DNA of 64,000 nt from Litomosoides sigmodontis (Eukaryota; Nematoda; Chromadorea; Rhabditida; Onchocercidae). Below are positions 11,737 to 23,601 of the stretch, piece by piece. The stretch is taken from the NCBI GenBank assembly GCA_963070105.1, contig OY718805.1, forward strand, positions 9,955,652-10,019,651, given 5' to 3'. A program made the position numbers and the translations under genes. Each line of letters opens with the position of its first letter. Position 1 is the first letter of the stretch. The notes beneath the pieces are model-generated. The model worked only from the letters and a program-made list of their open reading frames with translations, ran no database searches and was not told the DNA's origin.

Positions 11737-12688
11737 TCAACCACACAGCAAAACAAACTAACGATACAATGAAGCGCTCAAATTTTTAAGAGGAAATAAC
11801 TCTTAGAACGAAAGCTTTACGTACGGTAGTTGATTATTTGCTAACAATTTGTGCGTGCTACCATCTGCAGTAACGGGATATACAACAGTCCTGGAGGAGT
11901 GGGTGGGGGAGGGGAGGAGAGGTGTAGTTATTTTGGTTAGAGATTAGGGGAGTGGAAGTGATAATGTAATAACAAGAGAGAAATGAGGGTTAACAAGATT
12001 TCGGATAAGAGCGATGCCGTCTATTGTAGAAAATTGAGATACGCAATGATAGCAAAAATGAGGAGTATGAGAGTAGAGGATGCGATGGGGAAAGAAATGT
12101 TTTAGTGATTTAGAAAATGCATCAGATAGTAGTAGCTACTAAAGAGTGAGAGGTTGTTAGAGAGCTGATAGATGGTAGAAAGAGTAAGGTTTTACTTACT
12201 TTCAACATTTACTTTCAATTTTCACGTCATGTGAATTGATTATTTTGAGATAATGTTAAGTGTAAACTTAAATTACGTTAAAGATCTGTAGATAACACGT
12301 TGTGTAGGTAGAGGTTAACGTAATTCTGGTAAGGATGTCACATTGTTATATTATAAGGTATTGCCGTTGATCAGTTTCGGAACTTGGAGGAAGGGTCTTT
12401 TTTGTCCTTCGCATAAGGTTATCGGCTTTTAAAATATGTTGAAGTTTCAATAAAAAATTTAGATACCAGATGAGTGAAAAAGTAACTGACAGAAGTGGAG
12501 CATTTTTCTCCCAGTTATTCCTCTCTGCTCGGTATCGATGCTTGCCCTTAAGTACAATTTCGTTTTGTTTTTCAGCGCTAATTTCGAATTCATTTGATGA
12601 TGTCGATTATGGTTATAAAAAACCCAATATCGATTTCAGCTGAAGGTAGCCACATATCAATTTTAGCTGACGAGAAGAAGTTTGACAT
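11737..12688. other. Divergent intergenic region with a G-rich tract
   Basis: This 950 bp gap separates the divergently transcribed STAR gene (minus) and the first Cys/His-module gene (plus) and should hold both promoters. It contains the G-rich tract at 11,892-11,922. No open frame of interest was found. Confidence 0.6.
11892..11922 (+). promoter_or_regulatory. G-rich tract able to form a G-quadruplex
   Basis: The sequence GGAGGAGTGGGTGGGGGAGG followed by GGAGG has at least four G runs separated by one or two bases. It is about 155 bp upstream of the STAR-gene start codon and is conspicuous in a window that is about 70% A+T. A regulatory role is inferred from position only. Confidence 0.4.
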
Positions 12689-15584
12689 ATGACTGGGAGG
12701 AACCGGTTACTATCATCTGAAAAAAGTGTTGCCTTCGATGGACAAAATGAAATTGACGTAAATGTTGTGGAAGAAGAAAGCCTCACAGAAATATCGACAA
12801 ACGGTTCCCTGAAAAGGTTTGGTTACTTTCTACGGCACCTTCACAGTTAGTATTTTTTCAATTTTGCAGGTAGGGGTTAGTGAGTTAAATCGACATTAAA
12901 ATTTATCCATTAACATTTTCATTTTAACGGTTCTTTTTTTAATCTCATGATAACAGATATTTCTTTAGCAATGAATATGAATTAACTGCATTTTATTTCC
13001 AGCTTTTCTAATTCTTCTATACCATCAAATTCTTCGATAGAGACAAGAAAATTAAACATGTCATCGATTGCAATTGCGGAAAAAGATGATCCACGAAAAT
13101 TTCGAATTTATCGTCCATTAAATTGTGAACAATCAGATTCAATGATATATTACCGGTGTTCAAAGTGCGAATCACTGGAAAAGAAAGGTTTTGGTAGTCC
13201 ATTATAAGGCAGCATAATAAAGCAGTGAACTGCGTTTAGTTAATCACAAACGAATTAGTTAGAACCAAGTCTTTGCGTATTTTTTGTGTCTCACTTAACT
13301 CTTATCATCCAACCACCTTCACCTTATTTCGTCATAAATACTGTTTGTCACGTCTTATCGATTAAAGGTGGTATCAGATCAAAACATTACAAACCGTATG
13401 TGAAGACGCTAAACGGAAAGCTGATTGGAAATGCACATCCAGTGCATCATCCCAGCTGTCGTGCAGTAACTAAAGAAATCCAAGAGCTGCAAGAAATGGA
13501 TCGCGCTTGTCGAGCTAAGATTAAGGCTAGTTGTCTAGCACGCGAACATTCGGAAAAACTCGTTAGTCTCTATGTCGTTCATTTGAATCTATTTGGCTGT
13601 TCTATCGCCAAGTATTTCCAGTTGTATCTTCAGCTGAAAATCTATGCTGATAGAGATTTCCAGTAACGCTTGATAACGAATAAAGTTATTCGGAAAATCA
13701 TGTTCGTTGAGATTGAAAAGCTTATCTTCTATTATAGAGCCAACAAAAGATTGTATAAGCTAAGTTTACTACTGGAGCGTGGAATTTGGACATGATATTA
13801 AGTTTTCTTTTAATGGAGAACTTAGGATTGTTTATAACTCATAGTCTCGTCGGACATAATTATTTAGGAGGGACATGCATTTGAACAAAGTTCCGACATC
13901 GACTTCCAGTCAAACTGCAGTTTGCTTAAGAGACCAAAGAGAATGAATATTAAATTCGGTGCTTCGAGTCATGATATAAATGAAAGTGAGCTGTCGGAAG
14001 TTGACCATTTATTGAGGTATTTTTTGAAAAAATAGAACTGAATTTACATGCTTTTGCTTTTAAAGGTCGACCGAAATTGTTTTTCAGTCCTAACTTGCAG
14101 AATAGTGTAGATAATTTGTGTGACGATTTGTTCAGGTTTATAAGCGAAGCCTCCATCAATGATGCTGCGCAAACAACAAATCAAATTGGGTAAGTACATA
14201 AGTTACAATAATTATGGTACTTTTCAAAACTTTCCAGTTTTTTGCGTATCATGATTTCTAATTTCAGTATTTATCCTACCGCCACTTCATTGTTGTCCAA
14301 GAGTATTGGTTATTCTTCACTGATTGTACCAGAGCCTGACGGAATGTATGTACGAATTTATGATGCAGATGATAAACTAGCTGACAAGGAGGTATCGTGC
14401 TATCACTGTTCTCAATGTGATGATTTGTATCAAAAAAGTGATAACGGTATGTACGAGAAAGTCTATTTCATTTGAAGTTCTGGAAACAGCTACTCAGCAC
14501 TCAGCCTTTCTTCATTTTCTAACTTTTGTCAGTAAATATGCTATGGATCTCTGCTTTTTGGTGTTTAAGAATGATCATCTCTTGAAAAGAACTAGTTTAT
14601 GTGTTTAGATATTTCGGAACTTTTTCACACTTTTCAGACTCTATGCGCACTGTACTGAAAGCAGAAAATGATTTAGTGATTGATTATCCAACGCATCATG
14701 CGGAATGTTCTCCAACATCACTGGAATCGCTGAGACAGCTGGGCGACGATTTGAAGAATTTCTGCGTTGTAGCAAATCACAGGATTATTTCTCTGAAAAC
14801 AGTACTTGTATGTACCATTACATTAGTGAAAACATTGATGAAGGATATCATTTATGAGAACCAGTTTGTCTGCGGCGAAGTAAAGGAGATAGAATTCTTC
14901 ACTTAAGGGGAAGGAACGATTTGTTACCTTTATGGGCCATGATATTTAGCAAATCTTGTAGTTTATGGAAGATTTTGTACATATATATTTTTATCAAATT
15001 TGTTCAGACATTTCAGTATGAAGAGTACAAGGATTTCAGGCATCTGACGGGTTAAGAAAGTTTTTTCAGGAATCTGAATTCGATGTTTTTCATGAGCCCG
15101 ATGAAGACTTCCTTATTGGTGGATCGGATGAACAGAGTTGGGATACAACAATTGTAGATGAAGGAATGTTGGTGCTATCAAATATTTAACAATCATCTTT
15201 TTTTCAATATTACTTAAATTTTGAATTGTTTTACTTTATAAAGGACTCTTTAGCTTGTAAAAAAGTTTTAGTAGAACTTTCTTGTCATTCCACGTTTTTC
15301 CCTTTTGCTATGTCGTAGTCGTTTATAGCCGAACATCTTTTTTCCATTTCAGTGTCATAAATCCTGCATCAGTTTCGAAACCTCAAGAACAACGGTGCTT
15401 TTGCAGACGTCTTTATGAAGAAAATTTAGAGTTATATCAAGAAATGTTGAGGAGTGTGGATGAAATGAGATCAATGGTCAATGAAATGAAGCATATTTCT
15501 GGTGCAAATGCTGAATATTATATCGATGATAGCCAGATTTTGGAAGAGGGTGATAATAGTACACTGTATGTTGTAGATGAGTAA
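12689..15584 (+). CDS. First tandem paralog with two Cys-x2-Cys...His-x3-Cys modules
   Basis: Predicted exons are 12689-12816, 13003-13187, 13368-13561, 13868-14016, 14088-14189, 14268-14446, 14638-14801, 15070-15171 and 15353-15584. Exons 1-8 join in phase. Module A has IYYRCSKCESL (Cys95, Cys98) and, after the next splice, NAHPVHHPSC (His131, Cys135), followed by a charged helix with the core ELQEMDRACRAKI. Module B has SCYHCSQCDDL and then DYPTHHAEC. Each Cys pair is preceded by E(K/P)D...RIY. The C-terminal exon encodes an acidic probable coiled coil (about LELYQEMLRSVDEMRSMVNE). Spacing suggests a zinc-binding finger loosely like FLYWCH or other C2HC types, so a nuclear, nucleic-acid-binding role is plausible but unproven. 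The last junction (15171 to 15353) does not close in phase with a GT donor. The downstream paralog has a good phase-2 donor at the matching place. Either an unusual splice is used or the 3' end has decayed. Confidence 0.7.
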
Positions 15585-16404
15585 TTTATTTTTATTAGTA
15601 GCTTTTATAAATTGTTTGAGTGCATGCCTTGCCAAGCAGTTTGTGTTGAGCGGATTTTTGCATCCACTCTATTGCTCGCATTGTTACCGCCATTATGCCA
15701 AGAAAAAATGTATTATTTGTTTCTTTGGAGTGTGATGTTTCTGAAGAGGAGAAGTCAAATTTACTATAAATCTAAGCTAATGAGATTGAAGTAAGCTGAT
15801 AAAACTGAAAAAGCGGTAACCTTGTTGAAAAGAAGTTTCATGATCTGTTTATACCTGTTAATGGGTTACACAACGCATCATTATTTATCTTTGTAAATTA
15901 TTATCACTAATTGAATGCTATGGTCGCTTTATTATTGTCTTTAAGCCTTCTCTTGACTTACAGATAATAATAAAGCTTGGCATTCACATAATAGTAAGTT
16001 ATACAGAATTTAGTTGCACGAAAGCGTTAGCAAAACTGTTATCTAGGTTATGTGAGAATGCTAAGCGTTTGAATTAATGAGATCGGAAATCTCTTCCAAC
16101 TGGTTCTTGCTTGCGTATATCCATTTTTTTATCAAATGACAAAAATCTCAACAAACGTGGCATACTTTTGTCACAATTGTTTGTACATTGTATTTGTCAA
16201 ATTTTTATTGAAGTAAATTTTTTGACATTCTCTTGAAGATGGACGAAATTGAAATGTTTTATGCATAATTTCATTATTTGAAAAATTGGTTTAGCTATAT
16301 GTTTTCGTAAATGAATGGGCCATATAATTTGTATTTTTCATGTTCGGTACGTTGGAACATTTTTGTAAAAAACAAAATTTGGTGGTGCACATAGTTGGAG
16401 AGAT
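15585..16404. other. Intergenic gap between the tandem paralogs
   Basis: About 820 bp without a credible exon. It contains an AATAAA-like signal near 15,969 and is A+T-rich throughout. It presumably holds the 3' untranslated region of the upstream copy and the promoter of the downstream one. Confidence 0.6.
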
Positions 16405-19400
16405 ATGTCGGCAGTCGCGGAAAAAGGGTTACTTTATTTTTTATTCAACCAACGACTACTTTGAAGCAACGCTTGATAACCACTCAGTTTAAGTGTACTT
16501 TCCTACTGCTACGGGAAAAGACCTGTATTAGCTTCGTATCTTTAATTACTAGGGAAAATATATACTTTTTCCTTAGAAGCTTTTTATTTTGAATTTCTCT
16601 TCAAGTTTTGTTATTTAGCAATGATGATTCTTCACTAGCAGAGCAACCGTCCGAACAATTTGATGACAAAGAAGAAATGTCCTCAACTGTTTTTCTGTCG
16701 GAACAAGGCACATCGAAACAAGTAAAGGAGTTATTGGCTATTAACAATTAAAAAATTAGCAGAATCTGACTGTTTTATAAACGTTTAATTTAGTCTGATC
16801 ATTTAGTTATGGTTTTTTTCTGCCGCAATTACTCTTTTCTTGCCTAAAGACATTTGTTTCCTCTGATACACGCTGTATATATCAGACGTTACAGGTCAAA
16901 AAATTGCTTTACAATTATATGGTTACCTTGAAGCTCCAACCAACTTATGAGTTTAATAAAGGTGCTGAGTTCTTTTTAGGATGACGAAACGAGCCTTAAT
17001 GGCGATAACACGTCTATTAATACAATGGCGATGCCCCTTAGCCGTAAACGAAATCGTCGTATTTGGACTCTTGTCAGTGGAGATGGTCACGATTTTAGAT
17101 GCAATGCATGCAAAAGAATTATCAAATGCTGTTCACCTACAAATATAACTCGACACTATGCAAACAATCATCCCGAAGTACTGAAAACGGAGGAAATACC
17201 AGTCGATGTGGCGAAAGAATCGATTGAACCCGTTTTAGAGGTGCACCTCCTTTACTGTAGTTGTAATGTTCGATGTGCAGTGTACAGTTATTTTTTGGTT
17301 TTTTTTGTATTAATTTCTCACATATTTACGAGTTAGAAACTTTTTCCAAGAGTGGAAGGAATGCATTATCGCAAAAAATTGCGGATTTGCGTAACACGCA
17401 TGAAATTTGGGGACAAAACATTAGGCAGTAATAAAATAAAAAAATCAGCACTACTGTAGAAGCGATGGAATCATCTACCGTTAAGTGTTTGAGAAGTTAA
17501 ATTTTTTCTATTGTGATAAATTTGTTGCCGTCCAGATCTTTCATGGTTCCATGTTAACTAAATGCAATATGATTGCGAACTATGAAGTTTTCTCTAATTT
17601 TGAAAATGCTGTCTTAAATACAATTTCATTTTAAGGAAAATTTTAAAGATGCAATGGTAACTGCAAATGATATACCGATGTCTAGTGGCACTAGAATGAA
17701 GTAAGTAAACTTTTGAACTCTATTATTTGTAACGTAATTTCGTTTTTCTATTCTGGGTTTTGCAAATTTCATTTACTATCACCAATTCGTAGTTGATAAG
17801 CTCGTCTAAGAATAACATAAAGTGATATATTTATGCCGTTTTCATGAAGGTTCTTTTGAAAATAGTTTTTTCGTTGATTGCTTGAACACTGCTTTTAGGT
17901 AAAAAACTACGAGGAAAGCAATTAGCTATAATTTTCTTCGTAATTTCTATCGTATAATTTTAATTATTCAAGTAATGTATGAAAATCTGCTAAAAAATTG
18001 AAACGAACTGTAGCGACAACATTGTGCATTTAATGTGGTGTAAATTTTGTTTCCTTCTCACTCTCCGCGTTGTTTTAATGAAGGAACAGATTTAGTTCTT
18101 GAATGAAATTTAATATGCAATTCGAATTTTCTGACGCTAATGGAAATCTGTTTGTACCAAAAATATGCTGATTTAATATCCATATACATATGAGGTTATT
18201 TATAGTACTGGCAAAATAGATTGGTCTTCACCATCTATACAGAAGATTTTGGAAAAGATCGCATCCAGAGAGTTAACAGAAAAAATGGGAACAGATATGA
18301 TTGCATATAAAACTGGGTGTCAACTGTCACAGTCAACCGTTCGGAAACGAGTCCACTGTTTACTCGAAGATAGAGTAAGTCTGACTCTTTAGCGATCTTT
18401 GAGATTTCTTCGCTATACAGTTTTGTTGTGCTAACTCGTACGGACTTCTCATTTTTTTCTTCATTTGCAACACCATGTTGCGTTTTATCTATTAGTAAAT
18501 GGAAATGAACACTGTTCAAAAATGTATATGTATATAGCTTCAGTATAAGAAAACGTGAGACCAAATTTATCCGGGATTTCTCGCCACTTGTATTTGTTAA
18601 AATTTAATCCAATTTCAGTTTGGAACATATTCATTATCAAAAAAAAATAATGCAATAATGGCACAACCTCTGCAAGTGAATGATATAAATGAAACAGTTA
18701 CCTATGTGGGTGTGGATAATGCTATTGGGGGGAGGAAAAAATTGATGAAATTAGATGGCAAGAAGAATCGAGAACAACAATTATCGGAAGGGTAAGTCAT
18801 GTCATAAAAATTTTGGGGGAAATGGTCAGATTTTGGTAATGGTCAGATTTTCATACTAGTATTTATAGAACTGGGAGTTCACTTCCTGTACCGCCAATAC
18901 CACGACAGGTTCGTTCTCTACGACTAAGTCGTTCGTCTATAGTAATTCCGGAAAAAGATGATCCATCGAAAGTACGAATATATCGATGCAGTGCTTACGG
19001 ACGAGGTAAGCAGGGTGCAACGTGCTACTATCGGTGCTCCAAATGTGACTCACTTGCGAACAACAAGTTAAAAAATTCCGGTGTGTTTTGCTCCCTTCTC
19101 GTTTTAACAATTTTCAAATGTTGGGCTTAAGTAATTCAGCGAATGCTGTTCATCTTGAAGTGAATTTTTTTTTTATACAGGCGCATCTGCAACTGAACGT
19201 ACAAAGCGTTATTTTGCTCACATTAAGACGAAGGATGGGAGGATAATCGGAAATGCTTACCCAGAACACTTGCCGGAATGTAAGCCAGTACCAAAAGAAG
19301 TTCAGCAGCTTCAGGAAATTGATCGCGCTTGCCGGGCCAGGATTCAAGCTGGTAATTTAACGCCCGAAGCAGCCAGAAAGCTAGTTCGTTTTTTCATTTC

Positions 19401-21748
19401 ATTCCATGCTTTGAAATGAAATAGTAAGCGCGAGTGTGAAAATTGGATATATGGAATTTCCATTTTTTTTTGCATATTTAGGGAGCTTTAGTGGCGCAAA
19501 AAAACCGTGAACTGAAAAGGCATATCAAGGACGACGACACTTTTCCGGACAAATGGAAATCACTTCCTAAGAAATACAGTCGGCTGTGTCATCAAGCTGA
19601 AAGGATGAGGAAGCAAAAGAATCGACAACTTTTAAGGTTGAGCTGGCTTCTATGCATGATGGAAATCTATTTACCTCACAAGTGGAGATTGCTTGAAAAC
19701 TCGACGCAATTTCGAGCTTTCAGTGTTGATCCTTGAAAAAGTGTATATGGCTCAAAACACTAGAAATCATTTCACATTTCTATACTGGGCAATGCCTTCT
19801 TGTGTATAAAATTTCCCTTCCTTCCTATGCTTTTCTGTAGTAGGTAAGATGCTGGAAACTGTGGTTATAGTGAAGATCCGATGCAAATGAGTAAGCTTTT
19901 CCTACAAACAAGTGCTTGAAATAATCTTTCTATAGTTCTAGTGTATTGTTTCAGAATGATGAAGAATGAACAAGGTGATGGTGAAACTGAAGAAGATCAA
20001 AGGTTTGCTTTTGCCTTTCTCTGAGAAGCTTGATTTTCCAGCTTAACCAATTTAGTTGTAAGTGCCAGTAAAACCACATATATGAAACTGAAATATTGAT
20101 ATCGAAGAATTCCTAAGTTTTCATGCGCGTTCGGGTTATGAAAGTGGGGTAATTTCGTAAAATTGCAGCGGTGTTGCACATGAAGCAGAAATTATGAGTG
20201 GGCGTTTCAAACATCCACCACTGATCATCTTTGAACCAGACGGTCAGGCGGCTCGCATTTACCGTATTAATGGAAAATCGGATAAGCTTGGTATCGTCTA
20301 CTATCGATGTTCAAAATGTGATGTTCTTTGCCGAAGACACAGAAGGATGGGGAATGTGGAAGGTTCGATTACTTTCCTTTCAAATAACCTCCTGTGAATG
20401 CATTGCTATCATCGCATACTAGCTGTTAGAAGAAAACTGAAAGCCTTTTTAAAAAACAAGTGAATTCTATATCTTTTCATTTATGTGCCTTAATTTGCCC
20501 TTTTTTATCACAGGACTTTCTTCATCCAGATTATTTCATCGAGGAATGAAAGTATAAAATTAAGGCACTATGTTACCAATTTTTGTTCCACATTTATCAA
20601 AAAGAGGGATAGGGATCCACGGTAGCGTAATTATACGATTTTATCAAAATGCAGAGATTTCGTATTTATAATTGTTTCATGAATATCGGCTTCAGCGGGA
20701 AGAAGTAAACAAATAAAACTTAGAGCCAAGTTTTACATCTTCAGGAATGACTCGGGCAACGGTAAAGGTTGAACAGAATGAAATTCTCGAGAATATGTAT
20801 CCTGCACATCATGACGAATGCGAAGTCTTTACACTTGATATGGTTAAAAATTTGGCAGAAAATCTCGATCGTTTCTATTTTGCTAAAGATTATGAATCTA
20901 TTATCCATGATTCTGCTAAAACGGTATTTTTTTCAATTCTTGTAACTTTGTAAATTGACGATCATCAACTGACTGATTTATCATAAATGGGTGGGTAGCT
21001 GGATTCGCATTCACAATCTTAAATATGCGATCCGAAGATCTTGTATATTCAGCTTTCTCTCTGCCTCTATTTGCGTTTTTAGGCCATTGTCAGTATTAAA
21101 CTAGTGAAAACTTCCCGCTGCAAAAAATCAAAAATTTCAGGATCTCCGGTTTGCAGATGGTACACTAATCTCAAAAAATCAGATACCCATTGTTTCCGCA
21201 GTTGAACATGTTGAAGATGACGTAGTAGTGGACATTAGTAATGTTGCAAATACTGAAGAAGTGGATGACGATGCATGGGAAACGATTCTGAATGAGGATG
21301 TATTGAACGTTAGGTGAAAGTTGTTGTTTACTCGCAATTTTTAATTTTTAAACGTAATTTACAACTTTTTGTTTCTTTTTATCTACATTTTGGTCAACGT
21401 ATTAATTTCACTCTAAACCGTATTACAAGCTGCATTTAGGAGACCTTTTCATAAACATAGTATTGTGACATTAGGTTGTTTTCCATCGACATTATCGTTT
21501 ATTTTTTCATGAGTTTTATTTGATCCTTTTAATTTTGCAGAGCGGAAGATCATGAAGGACCTATAGGTTCCACATGCCAAGGTTACTATGAAGCAAACAT
21601 GGCATTGCGCCGCGATATGGTTCGTTGTCTGGAAGAAATGAGAACACTGCGAACAGAAATGAGAAATATGTTAGAAGAGGGGAAATTGCAGTATGTGGAA
21701 GTAGATGATGATCATTACGAAGAAATTATTGTTGATGAAAATGATTGA
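16405..21748 (+). CDS. Second tandem paralog: BED zinc finger, HTH-like segment and two Cys/His modules
   Basis: Fourteen exons are predicted: 16405-16427, 16619-16721, 16980-17240, 17636-17700, 18206-18374, 18619-18791, 18869-19080, 19181-19383, 19482-19636, 19955-20002, 20169-20362, 20745-20923, 21141-21313 and 21541-21748. Every junction is in phase, giving 721 residues; the 23 nt first exon is the least certain. Residues 63-107 form a BED finger (Trp71, Cys83, Cys86, His101, His106), a DNA-binding fold typical of hAT-type transposases and their domesticated descendants. QLSQSTVRKRVHCLLEDR near 190-207 looks like a helix-turn-helix recognition region. Module A uses Cys321, Cys324, His365 and Cys369; module B uses Cys518, Cys521, His557 and Cys561. 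The region around 600-650 is acidic and the last exon is a probable coiled coil. Exons 7-14 correspond in content and mostly in splice phase to exons 2-9 of the upstream gene, so the pair arose by tandem duplication. A chromatin or transcription role is inferred, and no transposase catalytic domain is seen. Confidence 0.85.
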
Positions 21749-23601
21749 TAACAAAATTGATATGATATCTGTAACATGCACTGTATTCGGAAGCCTTATT
21801 TAAAAACACAGGATTAATTCCGTCTCTTTTCTATCTCGTTCCTAATTCCATATTCTTGAAATTACATTTTATACTTCAATTTGTTTGAGGAATGACGTAA
21901 GTTATATATTTTAGATATGAAATGGAACTCTGTACTGTTGATGAATTTTTCTTTTCTATCCATATACGACGCAGTTTTTGCTTTGTATCAAGAGCATATG
22001 TAAAATGACTAAAGGATAGTCAGTTGTTAGGATAAATTTATATGCATCAAAATTGTATAATTAAATAAGGACCAACAAGGACAGGCAACATTTTTTGTAA
22101 TGCAAAAAGTAGCAATATGCAAATACAAAGCTGTAAGATAGTATCGGTAAAAAGCGTCAAATCTTAGTAAAATCAGTAAGTGTGCTTCCATCAGGAGTTT
22201 AGGTTATTCGGTCGTTCAGTGGAGAAAGTTTATGCTATAATATAGCTGTGTCTATCTAGCTAAGTAATAGAGCTAAAGAACTGTCAAAAGTTCAAGACCA
22301 TTTGTCTTGTAGTAGCATTATTCACTTGAAGTGACATGTCATTTTTATTGCAAATTCCCCCAAAAAAGTTCAATGTTTACACTTTATGTTTTTACGTTCT
22401 CATTTTCTTTTATTTGGATAGATTTCCATGAAGCGAGGGCAGAAGGAATGGCTTGAGATTTGTTGTACAATTAGGTAGGTGGTAGTTGATGTATTATGTT
22501 GAATCATTTTTTTATAATTAAAATAAAAGTGGGAGATTCAGTGATCAAATTTTGATTTTTGTAATCGTGAATATTTCTAACGCATTGTATGCTCCGGATG
22601 ATGATAATATACTTTGCATATGATTGTTTTATCCTTCCAGAAGTAATTGGAAATAATGAAGCTAAGTGATGTTGTCATTTCCAAACGTCTCTTTTCATTT
22701 GATTGAGAACTTAAATCATTCAGTTTACGCTAATTTTGATTATTTTAAAAAGTATTAATTTAGTACACTTTGTTTATCGTTATCATTATTCTTTCCTTTT
22801 TTCCTCTTTCCCACTCTTTCCTAATCATTTTATCACTGATGTAATAATTCTTTAAGTTAGAAGCAATACTGTAAATAAACGAATTATACTTCGTATTTTG
22901 CTATCTTATAGCGTTGTTTTACTATTTTTATTATTCATAATACTTCCAGGGTGAAGAGGCTTCAGTGATGTTGAGTAGAATGAGTGAGAGATTAGTCATA
23001 AGTATTTAATTGCTCAATCATCTTGAAAGGAGTGACAAAGGAATAGGAGTAAGCAGGTAATAAAATTGTTTTATTGTTTATCTTAAATCTAAAACAGTTC
23101 AATATCTTAGTTTCACGTTGATGTATTTTCTAAATTTTCATTTCAATTTTGCTCCCATTAACATGTTTCTGCTTTTCATGTTAATATTTTAATATTGCTG
23201 TGTGTATTTCGTTTTTTGGCAACTAATCGACATGTTAGAAAAAGCTCAAAAAAAAAACGGTCACATAAATGTGTTTTATCTTTGTATGCAATGCCATAGA
23301 ACTTTAGGCTTTAATAATTTGATAGAAAAAAGGAACTTGTTGGTGCCATTTTCTTTTGAGTATATTTAATGCTTTTAAAATTCATTTCCATTTTGCACTG
23401 TCCGACAATCAAATTATAATTTTTTCATAGAAATTCTTATTTAAAGCCTAAAAAAATTGATGAATTATGTGTAATACGCTGCCGATTACGTACTGTTTTA
23501 TCGATTTCCATTGAACAATTGTCAATCTTTCACATGATAGAACAATTGATTTTATTCTCATTTAAATTAAATTAGTTGAAAATGTCCTTTTTTGCAGTAT
23601 T
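21749..23601. other. Intergenic, no gene seen
   Basis: This 1.85 kb A+T-rich stretch lacks any credible exon. Its right end supplies the TTTTTGCAG acceptor 4 nt before the SFT2-family start codon. Confidence 0.6.
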
